Assembly: GCF_000332135.1 (NCBI RefSeq)
Contig: NZ_KB235896.1
Coordinates: 3,853,727 to 3,917,726 of the forward strand
DNA from: Anabaena sp. PCC 7108
GTDB taxonomy: Bacteria; Cyanobacteriota; Cyanobacteriia; Cyanobacteriales; Nostocaceae
Direction of reading: 5' to 3'
Length of the DNA: 64,000 bases
Shown here piece by piece: positions 46,701 to 54,677 of the stretch (position 1 is the stretch's first letter; every line of letters starts with the position of its first letter). Under the pieces are notes generated by a model that did not search any database, was not told the origin of the DNA, and saw only the letters and a program-made list of their open reading frames with translations. Made by a program: the position numbers and the translations under genes.

Positions 46701-47061
46701 TTAATGGCATCCCAATCATCAACCAAAAAGCAGCATCCAGTAAAACAATATTATCTTGCTGTCGTCGATGAAACAGCCAACCGACAAATAGGGCTTCTGC
46801 TGTAAAAGTCAAGGTAGTGTAAGGGTGATGCCAAATCACATAAGTACAAGTTCCGGCAATGAAACCCGCTAAAGTTCCCCATCTAACTCCATATAGACAA
46901 ACGACAATCCAAACAGCGATTGAACCAAACAGAAAATCAATATCGAAAAATAATGTCCACCGGAAGTAGTTTCCCAAAAAGCCAGCAATAATTAGTAGGA
47001 TTAACCCTCCCAGTTGCCTATTGCCAGGTGATTTCGACCTCAAGGTTTCTGTTAAATACAT
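43744..47061 (-). CDS. Large membrane sensor histidine kinase (MASE-like, Cache, HAMP, PAS, GAF)
   Basis: Encodes 1105 aa. Six or so N-terminal membrane helices (~15-165, MASE-like), an extracytoplasmic dCache-type sensor (~195-430), a membrane helix (~450-475), HAMP (~475-530), a coiled coil, PAS (~575-700), GAF (~705-860), HisKA with H894 (YSVSHDLRAPLRAIDGFSRI) and HATPase_c with DNGSGFD and EGTGIGL. No receiver is attached; the Rcp-like gene directly downstream is its likely phospho-acceptor. Ligand unknown. The GAF has no bilin cysteine in the usual place. Confidence 0.92.
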   Translation of the reverse strand: MYLTETLRSKSPGNRQLGGLILLIIAGFLGNYFRWTLFFDIDFLFGSIAVWIVVCLYGVRWGTLAGFIAGTCTYVIWHHPYTTLTFTAEALFVGWLFHRRQQDNIVLLDAAFWLMIGMPLIWLFYAIVLHVDPTQARIILFKQPTNAIFNALIANLLLTHLPIHRWVNRQPAISTLSLQQTLFNLLVAFVSVPTLILIVLASNQVVNDIKNTARLDLNDASRYLTVEVRGWYERRLASVNGLAELAMLNSYQSNVLQQNAAFVSRTFPEFRHIHILDETGKPILDFENNVSASESAFNEDKYFQQMQRLPQPFLSPVLLLPGKSAFPVVLLGVPILRDTKLMGAVFTEIDLSNITNLLQSNLGEEKLDITLVDQKQTVAASTKPELIGNHIFNWRKDGRVEQIGTQTYHWRPTTGSPVVMVQWQNSLFVKESVISEIIPWRLIVQMTAISHVRQIEWFHTRNMAILLFVSGVALISATLVSRQLVKPLSQLAEVTTNLPNKLLEQKPINWMQSQVSELALLLQNFRLMAASLQQKFGEINQANELLEQRVQKRTQALQQTNLELEMEIAERKRVEKDRDRLVAILEASMDYIGMADPQGNNLWNNTSLKNLANSFSEDYSTLRLTHYHPQWALEIIQNHGIPAAIKDGTWVGETALLTGEGEEIPVSQMIISHKTTDGTLEYLSTIMRDISEVKRREAELRSAETTLQSLVIGTATVTGQDFFPALVCHIAEALHVSYALVTELVNGELKALAFWADGALQPSISYFPARTPCELALRDGLFYCETLIQQMFPEDLALVAMQADSYLGISLKNANGDPIGNLCILDFQPLPDTARIKTILEVFAARAGAELERQRAIEALYQLNESLENRVQQRTAQLETANKALESFSYSVSHDLRAPLRAIDGFSRIIQEEYSQQLNAEANRYLKVVRDNAKRMGELIDDLLNLSRLDRQEISTQPVLVNELIQQVLSDLTPELSGRQIEFAIADLPICQADFSLLTQVWINLLSNAIKYTSYKSIAHIQIGYEVIDGEGVYFISDNGSGFDMQYANNLFGVFQRLHREQEFEGTGIGLAIVQRIIQRHGGRIWVKAAVDQGATFYFNLPSSE

Positions 47062-47207
47062 TCTGCCTATCCTTCAGATAACTTTTGCCATAAATTAGTC
47101 TTAATACCCCAGGCACTTTCATAAATTATTTTAAATCGTTACGTTAAATAAACCTGATCTTAGGCGCAAAGTTTTTATTAGCATCTTTACGCCTTCACGA
47201 GCAAAAT

Positions 47208-48338
47208 TTACACTTTAATAAACCAGCGTTTCTGATACATCAAAACTGCTACACCATACCACAAAAACACAGTGACAACGCCAAATACAAATGAGCCGTT
47301 GAAATTTCCCGCCCATGATGCAAAAAGATGACGGTAAATCCAATCATAGATACTAACGGCGGTTTCACCTGTACCAAGTTGGGTTTTGGCTGTAATTTTG
47401 ATTAACATTACAGATGCAATAAAAAGAGCAATGGCATTTAATCCCATGATCTCAAATGGTTTACTCCAGCGTTTTATTACCCTCACTTCTATTAACTCAT
47501 AACAAGCTGCTAATAACATTAACGCCCAACCAGCAGTAAACAAAACATAGGAACTAGTCCAAAGTTTCTTATTAATGGGAAATGCTACATCCCAAATAAT
47601 CCCAATTACGAAACAACACAAACCAAATAAAACTAAATCCATACTGGTTTGTGAAGTAGCTTGTTTTTTGTCTTTTATCCATTCCCCAGTAAAATAACCA
47701 GCTAAAACACTAACTATCGCCGGAATAGTACTGAAAAGTCCTTCAGGATCTCCCAAATAATTAAACCCATCACCTTTATATAAATGCTGTTTGGGAATAA
47801 TTAATCTGTCAATAAATGCGCCAAAATTACCTTCTCTGGTTAACATTCCCGCACCATATTCAGGAACTGGAACATACATCATTGTTAACCAATAGCCAAT
47901 TAGTAAGCACACCGCTAATATCCATTGACTTTTGCGCGGTAGTTTTAAAACTATCAAAGATGCAAAAACATAAGATAGGCTAATACGTTGCAATACTCCC
48001 ATAAAACGGATACTACTTAAATCAAAAGTCCAAACGCCTTGATTCCAAAAGCCGTTCAGTAGTAATCCTAAAATAAAGAGAATTGCAGCACGGCGCAGAA
48101 TACGTAAGTAAACTTCTTTGGTGGGCTTATTGTCTGCGGTGTACTTTGATAGAGAGAAAGTCATTGCTACACCGACAATGAACAAAAAGAAGGGAAATAC
48201 TAAATCAGTTGGTGTACAACCATTCCAGGGAGCATGATCTAAAAGGGAATATTTATCATCTGCAACTCCCACCATATTGACGAGAATCATACCCGCAATG
48301 GTGATACCGCGAAACACATCAAGTGAAGTCAGGCGCAT
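47208..48338 (-). CDS. HGSNAT/YeiB-type membrane acyltransferase (DUF5009-like)
   Basis: Encodes 376 aa with ten or more transmembrane helices. The N-terminal MRLTSLDVFRGITIAGMILV, with the conserved Arg of the DxxRG motif, and PTDLVFPFFLFIVGVAMTFS place it with heparan-alpha-glucosaminide N-acetyltransferase-like proteins. Family members move acetyl groups across a membrane onto sugars. Substrate here unknown; it could serve cell-surface polysaccharide. Monocistronic. Confidence 0.88.
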   Translation of the reverse strand: MRLTSLDVFRGITIAGMILVNMVGVADDKYSLLDHAPWNGCTPTDLVFPFFLFIVGVAMTFSLSKYTADNKPTKEVYLRILRRAAILFILGLLLNGFWNQGVWTFDLSSIRFMGVLQRISLSYVFASLIVLKLPRKSQWILAVCLLIGYWLTMMYVPVPEYGAGMLTREGNFGAFIDRLIIPKQHLYKGDGFNYLGDPEGLFSTIPAIVSVLAGYFTGEWIKDKKQATSQTSMDLVLFGLCCFVIGIIWDVAFPINKKLWTSSYVLFTAGWALMLLAACYELIEVRVIKRWSKPFEIMGLNAIALFIASVMLIKITAKTQLGTGETAVSIYDWIYRHLFASWAGNFNGSFVFGVVTVFLWYGVAVLMYQKRWFIKV

Positions 48339-48583
48339 AGGCGGAATAGTTTTTTTAATAACTATCTACCCTACCCTGCCTGATGTACGTTATCAAGGAA
48401 AATTGAGAACCTAAGTTACAAGGTAAAATTTTGTTAATCAACCATGATAAAAGACACCTGCTTAATAGACAAAAAATCTGAAACTACTTAATTTGCCTGG
48501 AAAATATGGTTTATGTGCGTATATTGACGATTATAAAGTACAAATTTAATTTAAAATAAGAATTGAACCACTTTGCCTCAAAA

Positions 48584-49351
48584 ATGGAACGACAGAAGCT
48601 AGTTCAATCTGGAGAACTTCATACGAGCCTAACAGTTGACATTGATGGCTCGTTGCTTCCGTTTGACAAATTCCGCAAAGCCCAAGAAGAATTGGCAAAT
48701 ATTTTACATGAAGTAGATCAGAATCTTGGTGAAAAAAAACGCCCATCTGTAAATTGGGTTGTTTCATCGGTCACGAGTGGTAGCGTTCACCTAACAATTG
48801 AAGGTGTAGCTACTGATCGTGTAGCAATGGCTACAATAGCTGAAGTTGTTACTACAGTAGAAAAAGGAATTGCTACGCTTGAGGAATATCCTAAACGGCC
48901 ACCTTTCTTTTCAGACCGGGCGTTAGCAAGTGCTAAATGTTTAGCCAGTTTAATTGGCGAAGATATATTAACTATTCAGGTAGGATCTAATTCTACAAGA
49001 GTTAATCTTACACAACATTTAGTTGCCAATGTTGATGAAATTATAACCGCTCATTATAAAAGTTTTGGTTCTGTAGAAGGTGTCCTTAAGGCAATAGATT
49101 TAAGCCGAAAGCCTTTATTCAGAATTTATGATCTACTTACTGGCAAAGGTGTTAAATGCCATTTCATACCAGAACGTATTGACTTTATCAAGGATGCGCT
49201 TGGAAAAAGAGTATCTGTCTATGGTCTTATCCGTTCTAGAGAAGATGGACAAAAAGTTAGTGTAGAAGTTGAAGACATGGAAGTTTTTCCAATTGAGACA
49301 CAGCTTCCCAGCATTAAAGATATTATTGGTATTTTAGGAGGCAAAGATTGA
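48584..49351 (+). CDS. Hypothetical protein paired with a PIN gene
   Basis: Encodes 255 aa from ATG 48584; an upstream TTG at 48563 adds seven residues and is less likely. Soluble alpha/beta protein without a known motif: SLTVDIDGSLLPFDKFRKAQ near the N terminus and SREDGQKVSVEVEDMEVFPI near the C terminus. Its stop overlaps the TTG start of a PIN reading frame (TTGA at 49348), so they form one operon. It is too long for a typical antitoxin. Function unknown. Confidence 0.7.
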   Translation: MERQKLVQSGELHTSLTVDIDGSLLPFDKFRKAQEELANILHEVDQNLGEKKRPSVNWVVSSVTSGSVHLTIEGVATDRVAMATIAEVVTTVEKGIATLEEYPKRPPFFSDRALASAKCLASLIGEDILTIQVGSNSTRVNLTQHLVANVDEIITAHYKSFGSVEGVLKAIDLSRKPLFRIYDLLTGKGVKCHFIPERIDFIKDALGKRVSVYGLIRSREDGQKVSVEVEDMEVFPIETQLPSIKDIIGILGGKD

Positions 49352-49850
49352 AACGTTCATCCAAGCCTCGTCATTACTGGGATTCATGTACTTTTTTAGC
49401 TGTGCTTAAAAACGAAGATGATAAAATTAGTGAATGCCTTTCAGTAATGAAAGCTGCTGAAGCTGGTGAAATTATCATCGTTACATCTGCATTAACATTT
49501 ATAGAAGTTATTAGGCTTGAAAAAGGTAAACCCAAACTTTCTAAGGATGTTGAGGAGAAAATACGTGCTTTTTCAGGCATGAATGGATTTACATATATGA
49601 TGTTGATAGAAAAATTGGAGAATTAGCTAGAGATTTAATGTGGCAGCATGAAAGTTTAAAACCCAAAGATGCTACCCATGTAGCAACCGCAATACAGGCT
49701 AAAGTGGATGTTTTAGACACTTTTGATGATGGATTGCTCAAACTGTCTGGTATAGTAGGCGATCCCCTTTTACCTATAAAAAGACCTTATTTTCCACAGA
49801 AACTAGAACTAGAAAAGCAACTAGAATTAGGGCTTTTTGATGAGATATAG
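49348..49850 (+). pseudogene. PIN-domain gene interrupted by a frameshift
   Basis: Frame 1 (49348-49626) gives the PIN start, with D12 (HYWDSCTFLAVL) and E53 (TFIEVIRLEKG). Frame 2, open through 49602-49850, continues as VDRKIGELARDLMWQH, KPKDATHVATAIQ and DTFDDGLL, with the remaining PIN aspartates. The two parts join as one normal PIN protein of about 160 aa if one base is restored near 49585-49605. All four acidic positions survive, so the change is recent, a sequencing error, or a programmed shift. No classic slippery heptamer is obvious. Confidence 0.8.
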
Positions 49851-50002
49851 ATAATACTACGAAGACAGAAATTTTCGACCTTGGTTATAGCAGTTAACTA
49901 TGTTACTAATTATACTAATTTAGTATTTAGTAGTAGAAATATGCTACCAATGACAAATAATTTAGTTAATGTAGATTTGTTAAGCAATAATTGATCGCCA
50001 CT

Positions 50003-50464
50003 ATGTCTATCAAAGTTGGAGATACTGCGCCTGATTTTAATCTAACTGCCCAAAATGGTGCAAATGTTAGTCTTGGAGACTTTCGTGGTAAACAGGCTGT
50101 CGTCCTTTATTTTTATCCCAAGGACGATACGCCAGGATGCACTATGGAATCTTGTGCTTTTCGGGATCAATATGAAGTGTTTAAAGCCGCTGGTGCTGAA
50201 GTTATTGGCGTAAGTGGTGATTCTCAAGAGTCTCACCAGCAATTTGCAGCCAAGCACAACTTACCTTTTACACTGTTAAGTGATAAAGGCGACCAAGTGC
50301 GGAAACAATACGGTGCAACTACTGCTTTTGGTTTTATCCCCGGCCGGGTGACTTATGTAATTGACCAAAACGGTATTGTTCAATATGTATTTGACTCCAT
50401 GTTGAACTTTAAAGGTCACGTTGAGGAAACCTTAAAAACATTGCAACAATTGGCTGCAAAGTAA
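50003..50464 (+). CDS. prxQ: Peroxiredoxin Q / bacterioferritin comigratory protein
   Basis: Encodes 153 aa from ATG 50003; an in-frame TTG at 49991 adds four residues. It reduces hydrogen peroxide and organic hydroperoxides with electrons from thioredoxin. Peroxidatic C46 and resolving C51 stand in DDTPGCTMESCAFRD, the two-Cys atypical arrangement of PrxQ. No signal peptide, so cytoplasmic. Monocistronic. Confidence 0.95.
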   Translation: MSIKVGDTAPDFNLTAQNGANVSLGDFRGKQAVVLYFYPKDDTPGCTMESCAFRDQYEVFKAAGAEVIGVSGDSQESHQQFAAKHNLPFTLLSDKGDQVRKQYGATTAFGFIPGRVTYVIDQNGIVQYVFDSMLNFKGHVEETLKTLQQLAAK

Positions 50465-50542
50465 ATTCCTCGTAACTGGGAAGGGGCAGGGGAGCAGGGA
50501 AGATGAAACTCTTTACTGTCACCTGTCACCTGTCACCTGAAA

Positions 50543-51172
50543 TTAGGCTTTGGACTTTTCTGGTACAGCAACGTTAGCTGTTTTACCGTTTTTACCGTTA
50601 CCGTTACCGTTGCGGGGTTGAATTACACCAAAACCACCGTGGTTACGTTCGTAAATGACGTTGATATCTCCTGTTTCGGCGTTACGGAACATATAAAAAT
50701 CGTGTCCCACGAGTTGCAGTTGTTCTTGCGCTTCTGCCAGAGTCATGGGGGGCATAGAAAAATATTTGGTGCGGACGACTTCTCCTGGTAGTTCGGGGGT
50801 GCGATCGCCTATTAAATCTACTACTGGTTCAGCAACTACCGCTTCAGTAGTTGGTATAGGCTGGGTTTTGTGATCTTGTCGTCGTTCTTTATATTTACGC
50901 AGTTGACGGGCTATTTTATCTGCAACCAAGTCAATACTGGCATATAAGTTTTCGCTGCTTTCCTCCGCCCGGATGATGCTCCCATTAGCATAAATAGTTA
51001 CTTCTGCCGCTTGTTTGGTACTAATTCGGGGATTGCGAGCTACGCTCAAATGGACATCCACTTCATTGGTGATGTTCTGAAAGTGACTAACTGCTTTTTC
51101 AATCTTTTGATGTACATATTCCCGAATCGCATCGGTAATTTCAATATTTTTGCCGTGGATGACAAGCTTCAT
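50543..51172 (-). CDS. lrtA: Long-form ribosome hibernation factor HPF (light-repressed protein LrtA)
   Basis: Encodes 209 aa from ATG 51172; an upstream TTG at 51190 is not needed. N-terminal HPF/S30AE domain ([31 protein letters not shown]) and C-terminal dimerising domain ([40 protein letters not shown]) joined by a linker. It pairs ribosomes into inactive 100S particles in the dark or starvation. The tail is rich in Gly/Asn repeats ([10 protein letters not shown]). A long upstream region suggests leader control, as known for cyanobacterial lrtA. Confidence 0.95.
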   Translation of the reverse strand: MKLVIHGKNIEITDAIREYVHQKIEKAVSHFQNITNEVDVHLSVARNPRISTKQAAEVTIYANGSIIRAEESSENLYASIDLVADKIARQLRKYKERRQDHKTQPIPTTEAVVAEPVVDLIGDRTPELPGEVVRTKYFSMPPMTLAEAQEQLQLVGHDFYMFRNAETGDINVIYERNHGGFGVIQPRNGNGNGKNGKTANVAVPEKSKA

Positions 51173-51803
51173 GTAAACTCTCCCGCTCAATATTTATTTG
51201 ATGTGAATTGTGTTTTGTATGAACAGAAATTGCGGTAAGGTCTATTACTGCCGCCAAGACAAATCGTAAGCTGCTGATGATTTACTACTGTGGCATCGGT
51301 TCTCAAGTTGCTGCATCTTTAGTTATAACTACCTCTCGTCTTGATCTAATTTGTTAACCTCTGCGCTGAGTTCCAAATGCTTGCTAGACAATTGGATATC
51401 TCCAGAAACCCCCTAAATAAAGCAGTGTTACTGATACTGTATCTGCTTTGTGAGTTAAAGCAACCTTTATAAAATTAGGAGTAGTTGCTCTTGTTCTTAT
51501 TTTGGTAGCTTGCTCACTGTTAATAGAGAATACAAGCCTTTATGGAAGTTTTATCCTGATAGATGTATACAACTTATTGAGATCCCATCAGCCAGTGCAT
51601 TCATTCTTATTGTCTTGGCTTGATGCTTATTGCAGAGAATTCCTCCCAACACCATTGAGGTTATATATTCAAATTAACACTTTGTGGTTGATATTGCTGA
51701 TTCCGTTGACGTTCCTTTAAAATCCTTTGCATAGCTTGACATTTGTTGACTAAATTTCTGTGATTTGAAATATATTTCCTTATTTACCCAATTGATTTTT
51801 GAC
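51173..51803. promoter_or_regulatory. 631-bp divergent region: lrtA leader and lipB promoter
   Basis: The gap between lrtA (minus) and lipB (plus) has no credible gene; the one 72-codon frame (51502-51720) starts with TTG and lacks coding character. In other cyanobacteria lrtA has a leader of hundreds of bases that changes transcript life in light and dark; this space allows the same here. Confidence 0.5.
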
Positions 51804-52496
51804 ATGATTCATAGTGACGCAACGCATAAATATCGGTGTTTTTTATATAACCTAGGATTAATGCCCTATTTAAAGGCTCTTCAATGGCAGCGATCGCTAC
51901 TCACCGAACGGATTCACAATCCCAGTCTAGATGATGTACTCATCTTGCTAGAACATCCCCCAGTCTACACTTTGGGACAAGGTGCAAACCCAGAATTTCT
52001 CAAATTTGACTTTGACAAAAGTGAGTATAATGTGCATCGAGTTGAAAGAGGTGGCGAAGTCACGTACCATTGTCCTGGGCAACTGGTGGGGTATCCAATT
52101 TTAAATCTGCAACACTATCGTCAAGACTTGCATTGGTACTTGCGCCAACTTGAAGAAGTGTTAATTCGCGTTTTAGCTAATTATCAATTGCAGGGGGAAC
52201 GCATTCCTGGTTTTACTGGTGTTTGGTTGGAAGGGCGTAAAGTCGCGGCCATAGGGATTAAAGTTAGCCGCTGGATTACCATGCACGGTTTTTCCTTAAA
52301 TGTTTGTCCAGATATGACAGGCTTTGAGAACATTGTCCCCTGCGGACTGACTGATAAATCTGTCGGCAGTTTAGCGGAATGGATTCCTGGTATAAAATGC
52401 CAAGAAGTGCGTTTTTGCGTAGCAAGCTGCTTTGCTGAGGTATTTGACGTTGAATTAGTCGATTCTCAACCAGAAGAATTTGTCTTATCTCCGTAA
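51804..52496 (+). CDS. lipB: Octanoyl-[ACP]:protein N-octanoyltransferase
   Basis: Encodes 230 aa from ATG 51804; an earlier TTG at 51765 would add 13 residues. It moves octanoate from acyl-carrier protein to lipoyl domains, the first step of lipoate attachment. The motif [18 protein letters not shown] is the LipB signature; the catalytic Cys is in [17 protein letters not shown] and the lysine in [11 protein letters not shown]. Length normal. LipA is not in this window. Confidence 0.95.
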   Translation: MIHSDATHKYRCFLYNLGLMPYLKALQWQRSLLTERIHNPSLDDVLILLEHPPVYTLGQGANPEFLKFDFDKSEYNVHRVERGGEVTYHCPGQLVGYPILNLQHYRQDLHWYLRQLEEVLIRVLANYQLQGERIPGFTGVWLEGRKVAAIGIKVSRWITMHGFSLNVCPDMTGFENIVPCGLTDKSVGSLAEWIPGIKCQEVRFCVASCFAEVFDVELVDSQPEEFVLSP

Positions 52497-52620
52497 TTTA
52501 ACTGAGAGTAAATTGTTTTTGAAGATGATGATCTGCGTCACTTATACATTTCCGTTTTTACACTAGAATATGGTCATTTGCCTATGAATATGTTCACTTA
52601 GTGTAAAAATTAATAACGTA

Positions 52621-52827
52621 GTGCTTGTGAATTACTCGGATAATCTACAGGTAAATTCTTCTCCATACACCTCCCTCAGAGAACGCGACTGGGAGGCTTT
52701 GATATTACTGTTTGATAGAGACGACAGTGATGAAATTGAAGCGGAAATCAAAAGTAAATTGGTGTGGTTAGTACCAGAACCATGTTGGGAAGATAATCCC
52801 TTTGAATTCTTGCACGAGTTTCTGTGA
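52621..52827 (+). CDS. Small acidic hypothetical protein
   Basis: Encodes 68 aa from a GTG; no ATG is available. It is acidic, with YTSLRERDWEALILLFDRDD and LVWLVPEPCWEDNPFEFLHE. The Trp/Asp-rich composition looks coding rather than random, but I cannot name a family. It ends at a strong dyad and faces the R3H gene tail to tail. Confidence 0.5.
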   Translation: MLVNYSDNLQVNSSPYTSLRERDWEALILLFDRDDSDEIEAEIKSKLVWLVPEPCWEDNPFEFLHEFL

Positions 52828-52846
52828 TTACTACTGAGTACTAAAG

Positions 52847-52883
52847 CCCACACTGTATGAGAACTCTCCGAATACAGTGTGGG
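52847..52883. terminator. Bidirectional stem-loop between convergent genes
   Basis: CCCACACTGTA (52847-52857) and TACAGTGTGGG (52873-52883) are perfectly complementary, 11 bp, with a 15-base loop. It stands between two convergent genes and could end both transcripts. No long T run on either side. Confidence 0.7.
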
Positions 52884-52900
52884 TAGTTGACGTTTTGAAA

Positions 52901-54637
52901 TTATGCCGGATAAATCCTTAACCGACGATTTGGTTCTTCCCCAAAACTGTCAGACTTGAGTCGATAATGTTCTACCAACTCATGCTGCATTTTTCTAACC
53001 TGAGAAGAACGAGGTAATAACTCAACAGGCTGACCCTTAGGAATGACAATTTGCTCAACCGCAAGTCTTGCTTCTTCCAAAGCGTCCATCTCGTCATCAC
53101 TGCCATTGTGAAGTAACAATTGTAATTCTCGGTCATCGCCCAGTTCTGGATCATCCATGTTCAGCAACCGCCGCAAACCACGAGTAATTTGGGGAATGGT
53201 GCTGGACTTAATCACATGAATTGGCACATGACGAGCTTTTGCCATTTGCCTTAACTTAGCGTGGTTTTTAACGTGCGATCGCAATGCTAAAATTGCATCA
53301 GCATTATCGATATCTTTTGTTAATGCCACAGGCAAAGTGAGGACATTAATCACCTGTTCCAATTGATGACGACTCACCCCATAGGGGTAAATATGTAATG
53401 GTAAATCTTCCCCATTTGGTCCGGCTAGTTTAGGAGTACTGAAATCAATACTGTCTGAATAATTGAAAGATTCATCCAACAAGCGGTCAAATTCACTGCG
53501 TCCGTTCGGACGTTCCCGTTCTAGAGATAAAGGCGGCAGAGCGACCATTTGTCCAGAAGCACGCCAGCCATTGACCTGCCTAGCAGATGGGAAAGATTCT
53601 TCATCACTAGCCAACTGTCCACCGCGACCATTAACCACAGATAGCTGTCTGGTAATCGCCACCTTTCCCTGTTCATCAACAGTTCGTGTTTGTGGGCTGG
53701 CTTGCCGACCTCGCAACAGAGTATCAACTGTGTCAGCTACACTTTCATGTACTACCCAGCGCTGTCGTTCTAGCATTTCCACAGCAATCTCAAACGTGGG
53801 AGGGGCTTTGCGTTCCAAAACTGTCTTTTGAGAACCCCTTCTTCTGGCTTCATCATCTCCTAACGTCACAGCCTGAATACCACCAACCAAATCGGAAAGG
53901 GTAGGGTTTTTAATCAGGTTTTCAATCTGATTTCCGTGAGCAGTACCTACCAATTGCACACCCCTTTCCGCAATAGTACGTGCGGCTAAAGCTTCCAGTT
54001 CCGTACCAATTTCATCAATAACGATGACTTCTGGCATATGGTTTTCTACAGCTTCAATCATCACTTGGTGCTGTAGTTCTGGTTTAGCTACTTGCATTCG
54101 TCTAGCACGACCAATTGCCGGGTGAGCAACATCACCATCTCCAGCGATTTCGTTAGAGGTGTCAATAATTACCACTCGTTTATGTAAATCATCCGCCAAC
54201 ACACGGGCAATTTCCCGTAAGGCGGTAGTCTTCCCCACACCTGGACGACCGAGCATGAGAATCGATTGACCAGTTTCGACCAAATCGCGGATCATGGTAA
54301 TTGTGCCAAATACTGCCCGACCAACACGACAGGTCAAGCCAATAATTTTACCAGTACGGTTGCGGATGGCACTAATCCGATGCAAAGTTTGCTCAATTCC
54401 CGCCCGATTATCTCCGCCAAAGGTTCCAACTCTTTGAATGCAATCATCTATTTGTGCTTGAGTAACCGGTGTTTCGCTTAGATACTCAGCTTCATTGGGA
54501 AAGCGAGCTTCGGGGCGACGACCTAAGTCCAAGACCACTTCAACTAAACTATCTCGTTTGGGATGATTCTCTAGTACGTTTCGCAGGTCTTGGGGCAAAA
54601 TGTCTAACAACTTTTGGAGATCTTCTGTAATCGTCAT
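52901..54637 (-). CDS. R3H domain AAA ATPase, Ycf45-like
   Basis: Encodes 578 aa from ATG 54637 (MTITEDLQKLLDILPQDLRN); the open frame continues 29 codons upstream into ldpA's end but those are not needed. The ATPase domain has Walker A GRPGVGKTTALREIA and Walker B VIVIDEIGTE and resembles the sporulation/Ycf45 ATPases of plastids. A C-terminal single-stranded nucleic-acid-binding R3H region (~510-570) contains QHELVEHYRLKSDSFGEEPN. Likely nucleic-acid-related; role unproven. Downstream of ldpA by 40 bp, so one operon. Confidence 0.9.
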   Translation of the reverse strand: MTITEDLQKLLDILPQDLRNVLENHPKRDSLVEVVLDLGRRPEARFPNEAEYLSETPVTQAQIDDCIQRVGTFGGDNRAGIEQTLHRISAIRNRTGKIIGLTCRVGRAVFGTITMIRDLVETGQSILMLGRPGVGKTTALREIARVLADDLHKRVVIIDTSNEIAGDGDVAHPAIGRARRMQVAKPELQHQVMIEAVENHMPEVIVIDEIGTELEALAARTIAERGVQLVGTAHGNQIENLIKNPTLSDLVGGIQAVTLGDDEARRRGSQKTVLERKAPPTFEIAVEMLERQRWVVHESVADTVDTLLRGRQASPQTRTVDEQGKVAITRQLSVVNGRGGQLASDEESFPSARQVNGWRASGQMVALPPLSLERERPNGRSEFDRLLDESFNYSDSIDFSTPKLAGPNGEDLPLHIYPYGVSRHQLEQVINVLTLPVALTKDIDNADAILALRSHVKNHAKLRQMAKARHVPIHVIKSSTIPQITRGLRRLLNMDDPELGDDRELQLLLHNGSDDEMDALEEARLAVEQIVIPKGQPVELLPRSSQVRKMQHELVEHYRLKSDSFGEEPNRRLRIYPA

Positions 54638-54677
54638 GCTTTCTATGGTGACGTTTTTAGAGATAACGAATGAGCGA

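Noticed and set aside
51502-51720. 72-codon plus-strand frame, hydrophobic
   Set aside because: TTG start, no ribosome site, and it lies in the lrtA leader/lipB promoter gap; composition not convincing.
53463-53831. 122-codon plus-strand frame
   Set aside because: Antisense shadow of the well-supported R3H ATPase gene.
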